Below, piece by piece: positions 36,425 through 45,479 of a stretch of DNA of 64,000 nucleotides. This DNA is from Aliidiomarina indica (lineage in GTDB: Bacteria > Pseudomonadota > Gammaproteobacteria > Enterobacterales > Alteromonadaceae): the NCBI RefSeq assembly GCF_015354615.1, contig NZ_JACAVQ010000001.1:806001-870000 (forward strand). The letters run 5' to 3'. Below the pieces are notes generated by a model. That model did no database searches, was not told the DNA's origin, and saw nothing but the letters and a program-made list of their open reading frames with translations. A program made the position numbers and the translations under genes. Numbering within the stretch: the first letter of the stretch is position 1; each line of letters opens with the position of its first letter.

Positions 36425-37725
36425 AGTGCTCCCTGCTCCGACGAAAATACCATTCCATTGCAGCCAACCGTGGTGAAGCGCCGCCTTAACTCTTGCCACG
36501 CATCACGCATCTCAGCTTGTTCAGCTTCGTAAGCGGCTAAACGCCGTGCGGTCACAAACACCACGAGTTCCGTGTCTAACTGCTGTGTCGAACGCTCACC
36601 GGTTAGCCCGCTCCGCGCGGCTGCCGAATTCGGTACGGGTAAACCTCGTCCCCCTGAAAACTCATCCCTGCTAATGAGACCCGCAATCACGGCGGTGTCG
36701 TTGTGCGCACTTGTAACTTGCGTCGATGCTCTTCGACTGCGCAACCCTGGAATTCCTTGCACGGCAACCGATGAATCCGGTTGGCTGACCTCGGAAGCAA
36801 TTTCAGTTCGAATCCAACCGGATGAAAGAAGTGTGGGCGCAATCTGCAAGCGAATGCCATAGGGCTTAAAGGTCACATCGGTTAGACCTTGTGCGTTTAC
36901 TTGCGGAATCGGTAGTTCTCCTCCCACAAGAAAATCTGCAGCGGCACCACTTTCAACACGTAACCGTGGTTTGGCCAGAACACGTCCTTCACCACGTTCT
37001 TGAAGTAGTTGTAGCGTCGATTCTAGGCTACCTGCCCACCCTAAATATCCTCTTTGACGCGCTGAAGTTGCAGGAAACTCGTTGTGCAATGGACCTAATT
37101 CAGCGTGACCGAACAAATCTGAGAGTATCCGGAATCTAGGTCCCTGCATCGAGCCATCCCACGCGATCCCCGTGTTACGAAGGAAGCGCTGACTCAGCTC
37201 GACCACATAAACTTCAAGTTCCAGCATTTCGATGGCTGCCGCTGTCACCGTTAGTGCACTGAGATCTAAATAGGTATAGCGATTTTGTAACCCCTGCAAC
37301 GCTTGAAATTGTTGCTCGGTTACCCTCCCTTCCAGCACCAAAGCCCCTTGCTGCCAAACCATCTGAAGTTGATTTTCAGGTGCGCCCTCCGCGCGTAGAA
37401 AGTCTACCAACCCCTTACTTCCAGCCGGGAGAACTTGAACGCGGCGTTTTACTATGTGTTCGGTCGGTAGCCACCAAAATACATCACTTTGACCTAAATC
37501 CGTCGGTAGAAACACGAACTCGTTTGCATCATTAAGTTGAACGTCAACAACCTCAGGATCCGCAATAGCGATTCGCAACGGTTCATGCGCTAAAGCCTCG
37601 ATGTGAATTTGCCCCAGTTCCAACCAAATCGTGGTGTCCAGTTCGGTTGCCTGTGCGGGGAGGATTGCTATCAGCCCATTGATGCAGACCACGTAATACA
37701 TGCTCGCTAGCAAGCGTTTAAACAT
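36421..37725 (-). CDS. cpaC: Tad-type outer-membrane secretin
   Basis: This 434-residue secretin of the CpaC/RcpA type has a signal peptide at the N-terminus ending near AQATELD, a pilus-type N-domain about 30-110 (GQIHIEALAHEPLRIAIADPEVVDV), a BON-like stretch, and the secretin core with GRVLAKPRLRVESGAAADFLVGGELPIP and the C-terminal GLRSRRASTQV. It forms the outer-membrane ring through which the pilus passes. Its first 19 nt overlap cpaB. Confidence 0.9.
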   Translation of the reverse strand: MFKRLLASMYYVVCINGLIAILPAQATELDTTIWLELGQIHIEALAHEPLRIAIADPEVVDVQLNDANEFVFLPTDLGQSDVFWWLPTEHIVKRRVQVLPAGSKGLVDFLRAEGAPENQLQMVWQQGALVLEGRVTEQQFQALQGLQNRYTYLDLSALTVTAAAIEMLELEVYVVELSQRFLRNTGIAWDGSMQGPRFRILSDLFGHAELGPLHNEFPATSARQRGYLGWAGSLESTLQLLQERGEGRVLAKPRLRVESGAAADFLVGGELPIPQVNAQGLTDVTFKPYGIRLQIAPTLLSSGWIRTEIASEVSQPDSSVAVQGIPGLRSRRASTQVTSAHNDTAVIAGLISRDEFSGGRGLPVPNSAAARSGLTGERSTQQLDTELVVFVTARRLAAYEAEQAEMRDAWQELRRRFTTVGCNGMVFSSEQGAL

Positions 37726-38468
37726 GCTTCCCCCTGAGGTACCAAACGTTGAATATATTGAGGTGGTGTCACCATTGTTGGTAAGTGTTGTTCATCCCGA
37801 TGAACTAGAAACCAACGCAACGGCGCCTGAGTCGCGGCACTAGCAAGCTGCAACGCCTCGTGAATAGAAAGCAGTAGAGTGACATGGCGAGGAGTGATGG
37901 ATTCATCTGCTCTGGGCAACCGCTCGCCGTCTAGTGCGTAGATAAGAAAGGGGCGGCCAACTTTGCGCATACGGGAATCCCATTGCTGATACCCTTGGAT
38001 ATAGTTGTCGACTGACCAAAGTCCGATATGACTATCTTCTGGCTGAATGGCCAGGGTAAGTAGGGTGTGATTCGCCGGAAGTAGCTCATCGGGATTATCG
38101 TCCGTGCCGCTAAGCTGATACCACTGCAACGGCTGCCCCGGCGCAATCTGCTCGTGCTCAGCAAGCGTAATGGTTTGCCCGAACACTATAGACAGCTCTT
38201 CCGGATAAATAGCCCCTACCGGCACCATCGACGCATCCATCCTTCGGTATTGTAGGACGCCTAATTCCAGCGTATCTCCGGCCTGTAACGGCACTCTTGA
38301 GACAACGACGTCAATCCAAACTGTTCCCTGCTCTTGGGAGTCCATAAGCTGTACAAAACGTGTTTCTAAGTCGGTCCGATATTGGCCAAGCAAATACCAC
38401 GCAAAGAGCGCAGCAAGCGTGCCTAACGCGAGTGGCCACCAAAACTTTTTCCCCATCACTAGCTTCAT
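37707..38468 (-). CDS. cpaB: Flp pilus assembly protein CpaB
   Basis: 253 residues from ATG 38468 (ATGA overlap with the upstream gene; the frame opens at 38522). The N-terminal TM is FWWPLALGTLAALFAWYLL, followed by a SAF-like domain with VDVVVSRVPLQAGD-type sequence (actual: IDVVVSRVPLQAGDTLE) and LAIQPEDSHIGLWSVDN near the middle. CpaB/RcpC is periplasmic and works with the secretin. The C-terminus (QGEACLNAC) has two cysteines. Confidence 0.82.
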   Translation of the reverse strand: MKLVMGKKFWWPLALGTLAALFAWYLLGQYRTDLETRFVQLMDSQEQGTVWIDVVVSRVPLQAGDTLELGVLQYRRMDASMVPVGAIYPEELSIVFGQTITLAEHEQIAPGQPLQWYQLSGTDDNPDELLPANHTLLTLAIQPEDSHIGLWSVDNYIQGYQQWDSRMRKVGRPFLIYALDGERLPRADESITPRHVTLLLSIHEALQLASAATQAPLRWFLVHRDEQHLPTMVTPPQYIQRLVPQGEACLNAC

Positions 38469-39112
38469 GGGAGGTCCTCGTACATGATCAGCAATTGAAT
38501 CATTCCCGAACTTAACGCCCAACCTTGTACTGTTAGTTTCTGACCATTGCTGACAAGCCGATTTTGCAGCACAAAAGCGCCGCGAAATACCTCATACAGC
38601 ATCCAAGGACTCGCATCATCAAACAGTCGCTCATACCGTTTAAACACGGAGATTAACGGCCCCTTCTCAATACGAGTTTCCATCACAGTTCCCGGCCATT
38701 GTGAGCGCCACATTTGCAGGCCCACCGATGGCGACTGGTCATTACTAAAAAGACCGTCGGAATCGACCAGATGACTTTCACTCCAAAGCACCTCTCCTTC
38801 TCTGTATTGCAAGGTCACAATATCGGTCGCGGTGATGCAATCGAGTCGATTTAGTTGTTGGTCTAATACCGTCAAACAATCTTTGATACTGCGCAGCAAT
38901 CGCTCGGCTTCATCCCAGCGCTGGAGAAGTCGCCAGCTGCGCACCGATAGGCCAAAAGTTTCGGTTGGCGCTAGTACCTGCTCGTAGGCGCTACCGTTTG
39001 GCAAATAATAAGGAGACGATCCGGCGTATTCGTCCGCAGCCAAAGACACGTTGCTCAAGAGCAAAGAAAGCCCGGTGAGATAGCAGGCCAAGTAGGATAT
39101 CGGGTTCAACAT
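38465..39112 (-). CDS. Unrecognised secreted protein of the Tad-like locus
   Basis: 215 residues. A signal peptide (MLNPISYLACYLTGLSLLLSNVSLAADEY) is followed by a mature region with no family I recognise. It has two cysteines near residues 78 and 91 (KDCLTVL, LDCITA), a helical part about 55-90 and beta-like segments later (VTLQYREGEVLW, MLYEVFRGAFVLQNRL). It overlaps tadE-like by 7 nt and cpaB by 4 nt, so it is translated with the pilus genes. A minor periplasmic component is plausible. Confidence 0.6.
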   Translation of the reverse strand: MLNPISYLACYLTGLSLLLSNVSLAADEYAGSSPYYLPNGSAYEQVLAPTETFGLSVRSWRLLQRWDEAERLLRSIKDCLTVLDQQLNRLDCITATDIVTLQYREGEVLWSESHLVDSDGLFSNDQSPSVGLQMWRSQWPGTVMETRIEKGPLISVFKRYERLFDDASPWMLYEVFRGAFVLQNRLVSNGQKLTVQGWALSSGMIQLLIMYEDLP

Positions 39113-39744
39113 TCAGTCCCCCTACACGTCCTATCCTTCGGTACTACCAAGGAATTCACATACCCTAGTTGAAGTTGGTTAGGCGCGAACTCACGAGCGA
39201 AAGGCAGCCAGCTCACCACCTGTTGCACGTAATGAAAGCCGAGATCATGTAATGCCGCAGTGGCCGTCAGTGAACGTGGACGGCCGGATAATTGCGTTAC
39301 ATGCTCGGGGCTCCAATCGTGATGGATACGTCTAAACTGAAGATATACCTCACCATTAGCCAAGCCCTCGTTGTCCAAACCACTGAGGGTTGCTGTATAC
39401 GCAGTATCGAGGGGCAGTGAGAACTCTGATTGCCACGCAAACAGCGACCAGACTGGGGAAATCCCCTGTGCAAAAGGGTAATCTGCATCATTACTGAGTG
39501 TTTTAAGTCGACCTTGAGAAGGTTCTAAATTGTGCTCGCGCCACCACGTTTCATCGCGCGCAGGCAATTGAAAACGTTTGCGTAAGGGCGCTTCAGCAAG
39601 TTCGATCTGCAAGCGCTGAGCGTCTACGTAGCGCTCCTGCAACGCCTGATGGATAGGTGGCAAAAACAGCACCAACAAAATACCCGTTGTGCTAATAACG
39701 ACACTCAGTTCAATAAAAGCTTGCCCTCCTTGGCTTGGTTTCAT
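39106..39744 (-). CDS. tadE: TadE-like pseudopilin
   Basis: 212 residues. The N-terminus MKPSQGG/QAFIELSVV fits a prepilin site after Gly7 with Glu at +5, followed by a hydrophobic helix (ISTTGILLVLFLP). The rest is a soluble domain without a clear match, ending in two cysteines (RTCRGTEC). TadE-type pseudopilins are minor pilus subunits. Its ATG overlaps the preceding stop by 4 nt. Confidence 0.7.
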   Translation of the reverse strand: MKPSQGGQAFIELSVVISTTGILLVLFLPPIHQALQERYVDAQRLQIELAEAPLRKRFQLPARDETWWREHNLEPSQGRLKTLSNDADYPFAQGISPVWSLFAWQSEFSLPLDTAYTATLSGLDNEGLANGEVYLQFRRIHHDWSPEHVTQLSGRPRSLTATAALHDLGFHYVQQVVSWLPFAREFAPNQLQLGYVNSLVVPKDRTCRGTEC

Positions 39745-40985
39745 ATCGCCTCTTCCCTCCTTGGACTGTGGCTATGTACTTGCGAAGCGAGAATAAGCAG
39801 CTCATATTCAGGCACCGCCAATAAGCGCGATTGCCACAAGGCATTAAACAAATTTGCGCGTTCCTGCATACCCTCTGGCCTTGGCCACAGTGCCTGAGGT
39901 CGAGAGAAATAAACCTTGGCGCGACTAGCAGCCCACTTCAGATCTCCATCATGGGAGCGAAGGACCACCGTAATCTGCGTATCACGCGCATCGTTTATTT
40001 CATAGTAACGAGGTATTCGATGGCCTCCTCCGGAACTCCGTGCCAGACGTGCTCCTTCATGACTAGCTCGACGATTGCGCTGATAACTATCCCCAAAGCC
40101 CGCGGGGCGCCCACTCATGGGCGGACGACTACCGATAAAACTACCACCGCCACCGAGCCGGTGTTCGATGCGCCAGAATAAAGCGCGTTGATGTAGGCTC
40201 AAGCTATCGATAGATTGCCAATGAACCTGACCTAACCTAGCCTTTGCGTCCGTACCGCCGGCTTTCTGCGCGTAAATCATCCCAGTATCAAACCAGCGAT
40301 AGGTGCGCGCTCGGGTAAATCCATCGCGACTATCTTGTACCATCCGCAGGTAATCCTGTTGTGCCTCAGTGCCGCCCTTTCGACTCTGAAAACGAAACCA
40401 AAGTGTTTGTAGGTCAATTAAAGTTTGGTGATTTAGCAAGAACAGCTCAAGTTTCAAGTGACTCGACTCGGCTATATGATGGGCAGTCATCACACTACTC
40501 AGCCACGCCGCTTGATGAAATGTCCATTGGGCGTGTTCAATCCCTTGAATCACTATTTGTTGAAATCTTACATAAGCGTTGACGCCGGACGTGATCGGTA
40601 CACGCAATTGTTGCATCGTGCGAGCTAAATGCGCAGAAACCGTATTTACATAGGGTATCCAAGCGCTATATGCCGCCAATCGCTGACTTGTCATGCGTGC
40701 CATCTCATACCAACTGAGTAGCGCCAATGCCTGTCCGATAGCAACTTCATTAGCCAGCATGGCTCGGTTGGTCACCGCCTTAAAATTAAGATCCCGAGCA
40801 GCAATAATGCCAAGAGCTGCGGCTGTATGATCAGCCACATGTTGGATCTCGGTTTGCTGCTGGGTGCCTCGGGCAAGATTGGTAAGCGTAAACAAAGCCC
40901 ACGCAAAGCCAGTCAGCAACAAGGCTGCGGCAACCAAGATGTAGCCATGTTGAGCCTTAGTTGCCCGAATTGGTGGCATCATCAT
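39741..40985 (-). CDS. tadG: TadG-like membrane-anchored pilus protein
   Basis: About 414 residues from the ATG cluster at 40985/40982/40979, overlapping the pilin stop. The N-terminus has QHGYILVAAALLLTGFAWALFTL and then TNLARGTQQQTEIQHVADHTAAALGIIAARDLNFKAVTNRAML, the pattern of TadG/TadE-associated proteins in which a TM helix is followed by a helix with Asp and Ala. About 285-335 is a Gly/Arg-rich low-complexity stretch (GGGGSFIGSRPPMSGRPAGF). No vWA domain is seen, unlike many TadG. Confidence 0.62.
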   Translation of the reverse strand: MMMPPIRATKAQHGYILVAAALLLTGFAWALFTLTNLARGTQQQTEIQHVADHTAAALGIIAARDLNFKAVTNRAMLANEVAIGQALALLSWYEMARMTSQRLAAYSAWIPYVNTVSAHLARTMQQLRVPITSGVNAYVRFQQIVIQGIEHAQWTFHQAAWLSSVMTAHHIAESSHLKLELFLLNHQTLIDLQTLWFRFQSRKGGTEAQQDYLRMVQDSRDGFTRARTYRWFDTGMIYAQKAGGTDAKARLGQVHWQSIDSLSLHQRALFWRIEHRLGGGGSFIGSRPPMSGRPAGFGDSYQRNRRASHEGARLARSSGGGHRIPRYYEINDARDTQITVVLRSHDGDLKWAASRAKVYFSRPQALWPRPEGMQERANLFNALWQSRLLAVPEYELLILASQVHSHSPRREEAI

Positions 40986-41235
40986 AGTTGCTGAGATTGT
41001 ATTCGCGATTGGCTCGATTTGACGCCGCATTGGCAGATTGGCGCGCTTGATTAAGTTGTTGCGACGCAGATTGCCCTGAAATTTCCTGAGCGACCCCCGC
41101 TACTTGATGGCGCACTGCTTTACCAAAATAGGAATAGACCCCAATAGCGGCCACCACTACTAATGCGAGTATCACAATATATTCGGTCATGCCCTGACCA
41201 CGGATAGAACGACGCTGTTGATATGAAAAATTCAT
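40957..41235 (-). CDS. flp: Flp-type (type IVb) major pilin candidate
   Basis: 92 residues from ATG 41235, which has AGGGAG eight bases upstream; a GTG at 41244 overlaps that SD and is rejected. Leader MNFSYQQRRSIRG ends at Gly13. Cleavage there gives QGMTEYIVILALVVVAAIGVY with Glu+5 and Tyr+6, the Flp signature. The hydrophilic tail is Gln/Ser/Asn/Ala-rich (QSASQQLNQARQSANAASNRA). First gene of the cluster, 85 bp after the queE stop, so it probably has its own promoter. Confidence 0.78.
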   Translation of the reverse strand: MNFSYQQRRSIRGQGMTEYIVILALVVVAAIGVYSYFGKAVRHQVAGVAQEISGQSASQQLNQARQSANAASNRANREYNLSNYDDATNSGN

Positions 41236-41293
41236 GCGACACACTCCCTGTTAACGCCATGAAATCGGTATATCTTAGGCTAGGTGTCGCATG
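41233..41293. repeat. 10-bp inverted repeat spanning the flp translation start
   Basis: CATGCGACAC (41233-41242) and GTGTCGCATG (41284-41293) are perfect complements 41 nt apart. One arm contains the flp start codon; the SD (41244-41249) lies in the loop. Confidence 0.4.
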
Positions 41294-41320
41294 CTTAAAG
41301 CGCAATAAGCGAGGCTGTTT

Positions 41321-42037
41321 TTACTCTATCGCCAAATATTTGTGCATCTGCACTGACAGGCGCCAGTTGCGTTCGATACAGGTTTTAATTGCTAGCTCGG
41401 TGGCCCGAGGACGTTGGCTAATGGGTTGTAGCGCGATCACCGTGTTTTTCGATACCGGGCAACGAGCAAGCAATTCGTCAAGCGCTTCGATGTGCTTTTC
41501 CATGGCGATGGGGTGCTTAATTTCGTTGGCGCGGGCCATCGCTTCAGGCAACACAACTAAACCGCCGGGCATATCGAGCTTAGGCGATACAGTCACCCAC
41601 GTATTGGCACTGGTTTTTATGGCAAAGGTGCCGCTAGTTTCAATTTGCAGTTGATAACCTTGCGCCTCGAGTACTTCTGCAAGCGGATTTAAATCGTACA
41701 TGCAGGGCTCGCCACCGGTAATAACGACATGCTTGGCGGTAAAGCCTCGCTGCTTGAATTTTTCAAGAATTTGGTCGGCATTCAACACAACGAAGCGCGG
41801 GCTTGGCTCTGTCTTAGCAATCACCTCACCATACGAAGCCGCGTCGCTTTGCTCAAGGCTCCATGTGTGTTGGGTATCACACCAGGGGCAGCCTACCGGG
41901 CAGCCTTGCAAGCGTAAAAATATCGACGGTTGGCCGGTGTACACACCTTCACCCTGAATGGTTTCAAAGAGCTCGTTCACCGGGTATACGCCGCAGGCGT
42001 AGCTCGCCACCGCTGAACTAAGGGATAAATCTGTCAT
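41321..42037 (-). CDS. queE: 7-carboxy-7-deazaguanine synthase
   Basis: A 238-residue radical-SAM enzyme that converts carboxy-tetrahydropterin to CDG in queuosine synthesis. The 4Fe-4S cysteines are in LQGCPVGCPWCDTQHTW (C-x3-C-x2-C, the gammaproteobacterial QueE form), with NELFETIQGEGVYTG before it and VVITGGEPCMYD after. It is divergent from queC, the next enzyme in the pathway. Confidence 0.94.
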   Translation of the reverse strand: MTDLSLSSAVASYACGVYPVNELFETIQGEGVYTGQPSIFLRLQGCPVGCPWCDTQHTWSLEQSDAASYGEVIAKTEPSPRFVVLNADQILEKFKQRGFTAKHVVITGGEPCMYDLNPLAEVLEAQGYQLQIETSGTFAIKTSANTWVTVSPKLDMPGGLVVLPEAMARANEIKHPIAMEKHIEALDELLARCPVSKNTVIALQPISQRPRATELAIKTCIERNWRLSVQMHKYLAIE

Positions 42038-42129
42038 GGAACTCCTATCGCTGTTGGTCTGCTCTTTCTTTCAATTGGGTGATTCGGGTACACTGAGCGC
42101 AAGACAACAGTATACAAGAGTGTGTAAGC

Positions 42130-42804
42130 ATGGGGCAAAAATCTGCAGTTGTAATCTACTCCGGTGGTATGGATTCGTTTACCGTATTAAACCGAGCCAT
42201 TGCCGATGGATTAAAGGTACATGCTCTCTCATTTCATTATGGTCAACGCCACAGCAAAGAGCTGGATTACGCAGCGAACGTCTGCAAAAATCTAGGTATA
42301 TCCCATAAAGTGGTTGATATCCGCGCTGTGAACGAGTTGCTTTCTGGTTCCGCTCTCACCAGTGACATTGATGTGCCCGATGCGGAGTACGCAGAAGGCA
42401 ATATGAAAGCAACCGTCGTACCGAATCGCAATATGATTTTATTATCGCTCGCAATTGGTTATGCGGTATCAATTGACGCCGATGAGGTCTATTACGGTGC
42501 TCATTCTGGCGATCACGATATCTATCCTGATTGCCGACCGGTTTTTGTCGAAGCTATGAATCAGGTCAGCCAGCTTGCCAATTACAAGGCCATCCCCGTG
42601 GTATCGCCCTACCTGTATCAATCAAAAATCGATATTCTACGGGATGGTTTATCCCTCGGGCTCGACTACAGCCAAACCTGGACCTGCTATAACGGCCGTG
42701 AACAAGCCTGCGGCAAGTGCAGCGCCTGTCGGGAGCGCTTGCAAGCATTCGCTGCCCTTGGTTTAACAGATCCAATCCCATACGAAACGCCCGCGAATAG
42801 CTAA
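42130..42804 (+). CDS. queC: 7-cyano-7-deazaguanine synthase
   Basis: A 224-residue ATP-dependent enzyme that converts CDG to preQ0. The PP-loop is [11 protein letters not shown] (about 10-20), and the C-terminal zinc site is formed by Cys residues in [20 protein letters not shown]. The length is typical. It is divergent from queE across 92 bp. Confidence 0.95.
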   Translation: MGQKSAVVIYSGGMDSFTVLNRAIADGLKVHALSFHYGQRHSKELDYAANVCKNLGISHKVVDIRAVNELLSGSALTSDIDVPDAEYAEGNMKATVVPNRNMILLSLAIGYAVSIDADEVYYGAHSGDHDIYPDCRPVFVEAMNQVSQLANYKAIPVVSPYLYQSKIDILRDGLSLGLDYSQTWTCYNGREQACGKCSACRERLQAFAALGLTDPIPYETPANS

Positions 42805-42806
42805 AG

Positions 42807-42829
42807 AGCAGGCCCAAGGGCCTGCTTTA
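42807..42829. terminator. Terminator after queC (convergent with nagZ)
   Basis: A stem AGCAGGCC / GGCCTGCT around CAAG (42807-42826) is followed by a short TTTAT. The T-run is short, but GC strength is high. Confidence 0.65.
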
Positions 42830-42848
42830 TGCTTGTGCATCGCATGTT

Positions 42849-43859
42849 TTAGCTAGGTGTTTTTAAGCGTTCCAACAGCTGTGTAGCTTCCTGCCAACGT
42901 TGGCTTTTACGTAGTTGTGCCAATCCGTCGCTGCTTACGTTGCCGCGCAACGCATCGATACTGGGCTGAATGTCGCCACTGAAGGTCACCGTATCAAGCA
43001 CCGTTTGTGCTGCCGTTTGGTCATTACATACCAATAGCAAATCACAGCCGGCTTCGATTGCTACTTCCGCCCGTTGCGTTACGGTTCCTGCTACCACGGC
43101 ACCGGCCATCATTAAATCATCGCTAATGATCACACCATCAAAGGCGTATTGCTCGCGCAAGATTTCTTGCAGCCAACGTTTTGAGAATCCTGCCGGTTCA
43201 GGGGCGACCTGGGGATAAATGACATGGGCTGGCATCACCGCTTGAATGTGTGGCGCTAAGTGGGCAAACACCTTGCCGTCTAATGCCAAAATCTCATCTA
43301 ACGAGCGCTCGTCTACGGGGATGTCCACATGGGAATCGGCCACCACTGTGCCATGCCCGGGGAAGTGCTTCCCGGTCGCTTTCATCCCCGCTTCGTGCAT
43401 GCCACGAATAAACGCGTGGGCGAGAAGCACCACTTCGTCAGGGTTGCTTGAAAATGCCCGATCGCCAATCACCGTGCTCTCCCCTTCGATGTCGAGGACG
43501 GGTGCAAAGCTGTGATCAACCCCACAAACGAGCAACTCCGACGCCATAAGCCAACCTAATTCACGGGCGATCACTGATTGCTGTGCAGGATTCGCAATGG
43601 CCTTGCGTATGCTTGCCATCGCTGGAATTTGGGTAAATTCACCGCGAAACCGTTGTACCCGGCCACCTTCATGATCGACACAGATAATGAGTTCTCGATT
43701 CGCTGCTTTACGAATCGATTCTGTCAGCTCAATCAGCTGCGCTGGGCTCTCATAATTGCGGGTAAACAGAATCACGCCAGCCACCGCGGGATGCTGCAAC
43801 ATGGTTCTATCATTCTCGGTCAATTGCAGTCCGGGAATATCAATGATCAATCCGGCCAT
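42849..43859 (-). CDS. nagZ: Beta-N-acetylhexosaminidase (cytoplasmic, peptidoglycan recycling)
   Basis: This 336-residue GH3 enzyme removes GlcNAc from anhydro-muropeptides. It has the start MAGLIIDIPGLQLTENDR, CVDHEGGRVQRFRGEFTQIPAM, the KHFPGHG motif with the general acid loop DSHVDIPVD, and the nucleophile segment VIISDDLMMAGA. No signal peptide, as expected for NagZ. Confidence 0.95.
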   Translation of the reverse strand: MAGLIIDIPGLQLTENDRTMLQHPAVAGVILFTRNYESPAQLIELTESIRKAANRELIICVDHEGGRVQRFRGEFTQIPAMASIRKAIANPAQQSVIARELGWLMASELLVCGVDHSFAPVLDIEGESTVIGDRAFSSNPDEVVLLAHAFIRGMHEAGMKATGKHFPGHGTVVADSHVDIPVDERSLDEILALDGKVFAHLAPHIQAVMPAHVIYPQVAPEPAGFSKRWLQEILREQYAFDGVIISDDLMMAGAVVAGTVTQRAEVAIEAGCDLLLVCNDQTAAQTVLDTVTFSGDIQPSIDALRGNVSSDGLAQLRKSQRWQEATQLLERLKTPS

Positions 43860-44076
43860 TTAGGGAGCTCTCCTTGGTTACATTCTTCTTTTTGAAACAA
43901 AATTTTACGAATTAAAGACAACATTAAGCATTCCCAAGCCGCATAAAAGTAACTATTCTGAACTTATGTTAAGCTGACGTTATCAAATAGGTATGGTGCT
44001 GTGTCTTGCGCTCAAAGTAATCCGAGCAAGTTTGTGCATCGTATCTTAAAAAAGCCGTACTGTAGAGAGTAGACCT

Positions 44077-45414
44077 ATGCGTAACTATCAACGATTCGCT
44101 TTTGCCCTTCCGTTTCTGCTGGTGGCCTGCGGTGGAACAGAAAGTGCATTTACCGGTGAAAGCCCACTTCTAAACAATGGCCAGTGCTCTGTTTCAGCGC
44201 AAAATCAGCGCTTGAAAACCTTTATGGAGCGGAGCTATTTGTGGAATACGGATATGCCAACAAATGTGAATCCGAATAACTACAACTCGATTTACGCAAT
44301 GTTAGATGCTCTGCGTGCGCCACAAGATATATTTTCATTTATTTTAACCGAACAAGAATATCGTGATCGCTTTGTCGATGCGGTGTTTTTCGGGTTTGGT
44401 TTTGGACGGCGTGACAATGTCGATGAAGGGGTGATTGAGATTCGGTATGTGTATGCCAACTCACCCGCCGAACAAGCCGGTTTGAATCGTGGCGATCGCA
44501 TCACAGCGGTTGAAAACGTGTCGATGGCGGAATGGTTTAGCCGTATTTCTGCCGGCACGGCCACCTTTACCGATGTATTCGGTCCGAATGAAGACGGCAT
44601 TGAGCGGCGTATTGATTGGGTTGAGCCGGATGGCACAGAGCGCAGTGAAATTGTGCGTAAAACCCAAGTAGAAACCAATACCGTTATGGCTACCGAGCGC
44701 TTCCAAGTAGACAACAAAGACGTAGGGTACTTCGTTTTTGATAGTTTCCTGCAACGCTCTGAAGTTGATCTGAACAACGCCTTTGACCAACTCATTGGTG
44801 TCGATGAACTAGTCATTGATTTGCGCTACAACAGTGGTGGTTTGGTGCGCGTTGCCAACCAGCTAGCCTCACAAGCGGCATGGAACACGGTGGAAAACGA
44901 AGTTTTTGTCACCTTCCAGTACAACGACAATTTCAATGATCAAGATGTACTATTTAATCTTGGTCCAGGCATTGAACGTCTTAACGTGAATCGCGTTTAC
45001 GTACTGACAACCCAACAAAGCTGTTCTTCATCAGAATTGGTCATTAATTCACTCGATCCCCATATCGAAGTGGTGACCATTGGTGCGCCTACCTGCGGTA
45101 AACCCGTAGGTCAGCAGCCCACTCAAATCTGTGACAAGATTATTTACGCCATTACCTTCCAAACCGTAAACTCCGCGGGATTTGGCGATTACTTTGATGG
45201 CTTGCCAGTGACCTGCGCGGCAAGCGATACCATTGTTGGTGACTGGGGCGATAGTGGCGATCCATTGCTGGCAACGGCCTTCCACCATATCGAGAACGGT
45301 AGTTGTGGTGCCATGGGCGCGCTCGCGCACGATGAACTCTTAATGAGTATTGAGGCTGAGCGTTTGCCGTTAACCCAAGATCCTATACTAACCAAATTCG
45401 AAACCCGTCATTAA
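44077..45414 (+). CDS. S41-family protease lipoprotein with PDZ domain
   Basis: A 445-residue C-terminal-processing-type protease. The lipobox FLLVAC puts the lipid on Cys18 and places it in the envelope. An N-terminal helical part (RLKTFMERSYLWN) precedes a PDZ domain about 100-160 (VIEIRYVYANSPAEQAGLNRGDRI). The S41 core follows, with DLRYNSGGLV and the catalytic Ser in TTQQSCSSSELVINSL. The Gly segment GAPTCGKPVGQQ takes the place of the usual Lys region. Substrate unknown. Confidence 0.88.
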   Translation: MRNYQRFAFALPFLLVACGGTESAFTGESPLLNNGQCSVSAQNQRLKTFMERSYLWNTDMPTNVNPNNYNSIYAMLDALRAPQDIFSFILTEQEYRDRFVDAVFFGFGFGRRDNVDEGVIEIRYVYANSPAEQAGLNRGDRITAVENVSMAEWFSRISAGTATFTDVFGPNEDGIERRIDWVEPDGTERSEIVRKTQVETNTVMATERFQVDNKDVGYFVFDSFLQRSEVDLNNAFDQLIGVDELVIDLRYNSGGLVRVANQLASQAAWNTVENEVFVTFQYNDNFNDQDVLFNLGPGIERLNVNRVYVLTTQQSCSSSELVINSLDPHIEVVTIGAPTCGKPVGQQPTQICDKIIYAITFQTVNSAGFGDYFDGLPVTCAASDTIVGDWGDSGDPLLATAFHHIENGSCGAMGALAHDELLMSIEAERLPLTQDPILTKFETRH

Positions 45415-45430
45415 AGCGGATATTTCGATC

Positions 45431-45460
45431 AAAAAAGCTCCCTTAGTCGGGAGCTTTTTT
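45431..45460. terminator. Bidirectional terminator between the S41 protease and fadE
   Basis: Perfect 12-bp arms AAAAAAGCTCCC (45431-45442) and GGGAGCTTTTTT (45449-45460) surround a 6-nt loop. Confidence 0.9.
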
Positions 45461-45479
45461 ATGATGTTGTCGCCAATGC

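Noticed and set aside
36891-37139. Several long plus-strand frames opposite the pilus genes
   Set aside because: They lie antisense to clear secretin coding sequence, lack SD sites and have no family resemblance, so they are shadows.
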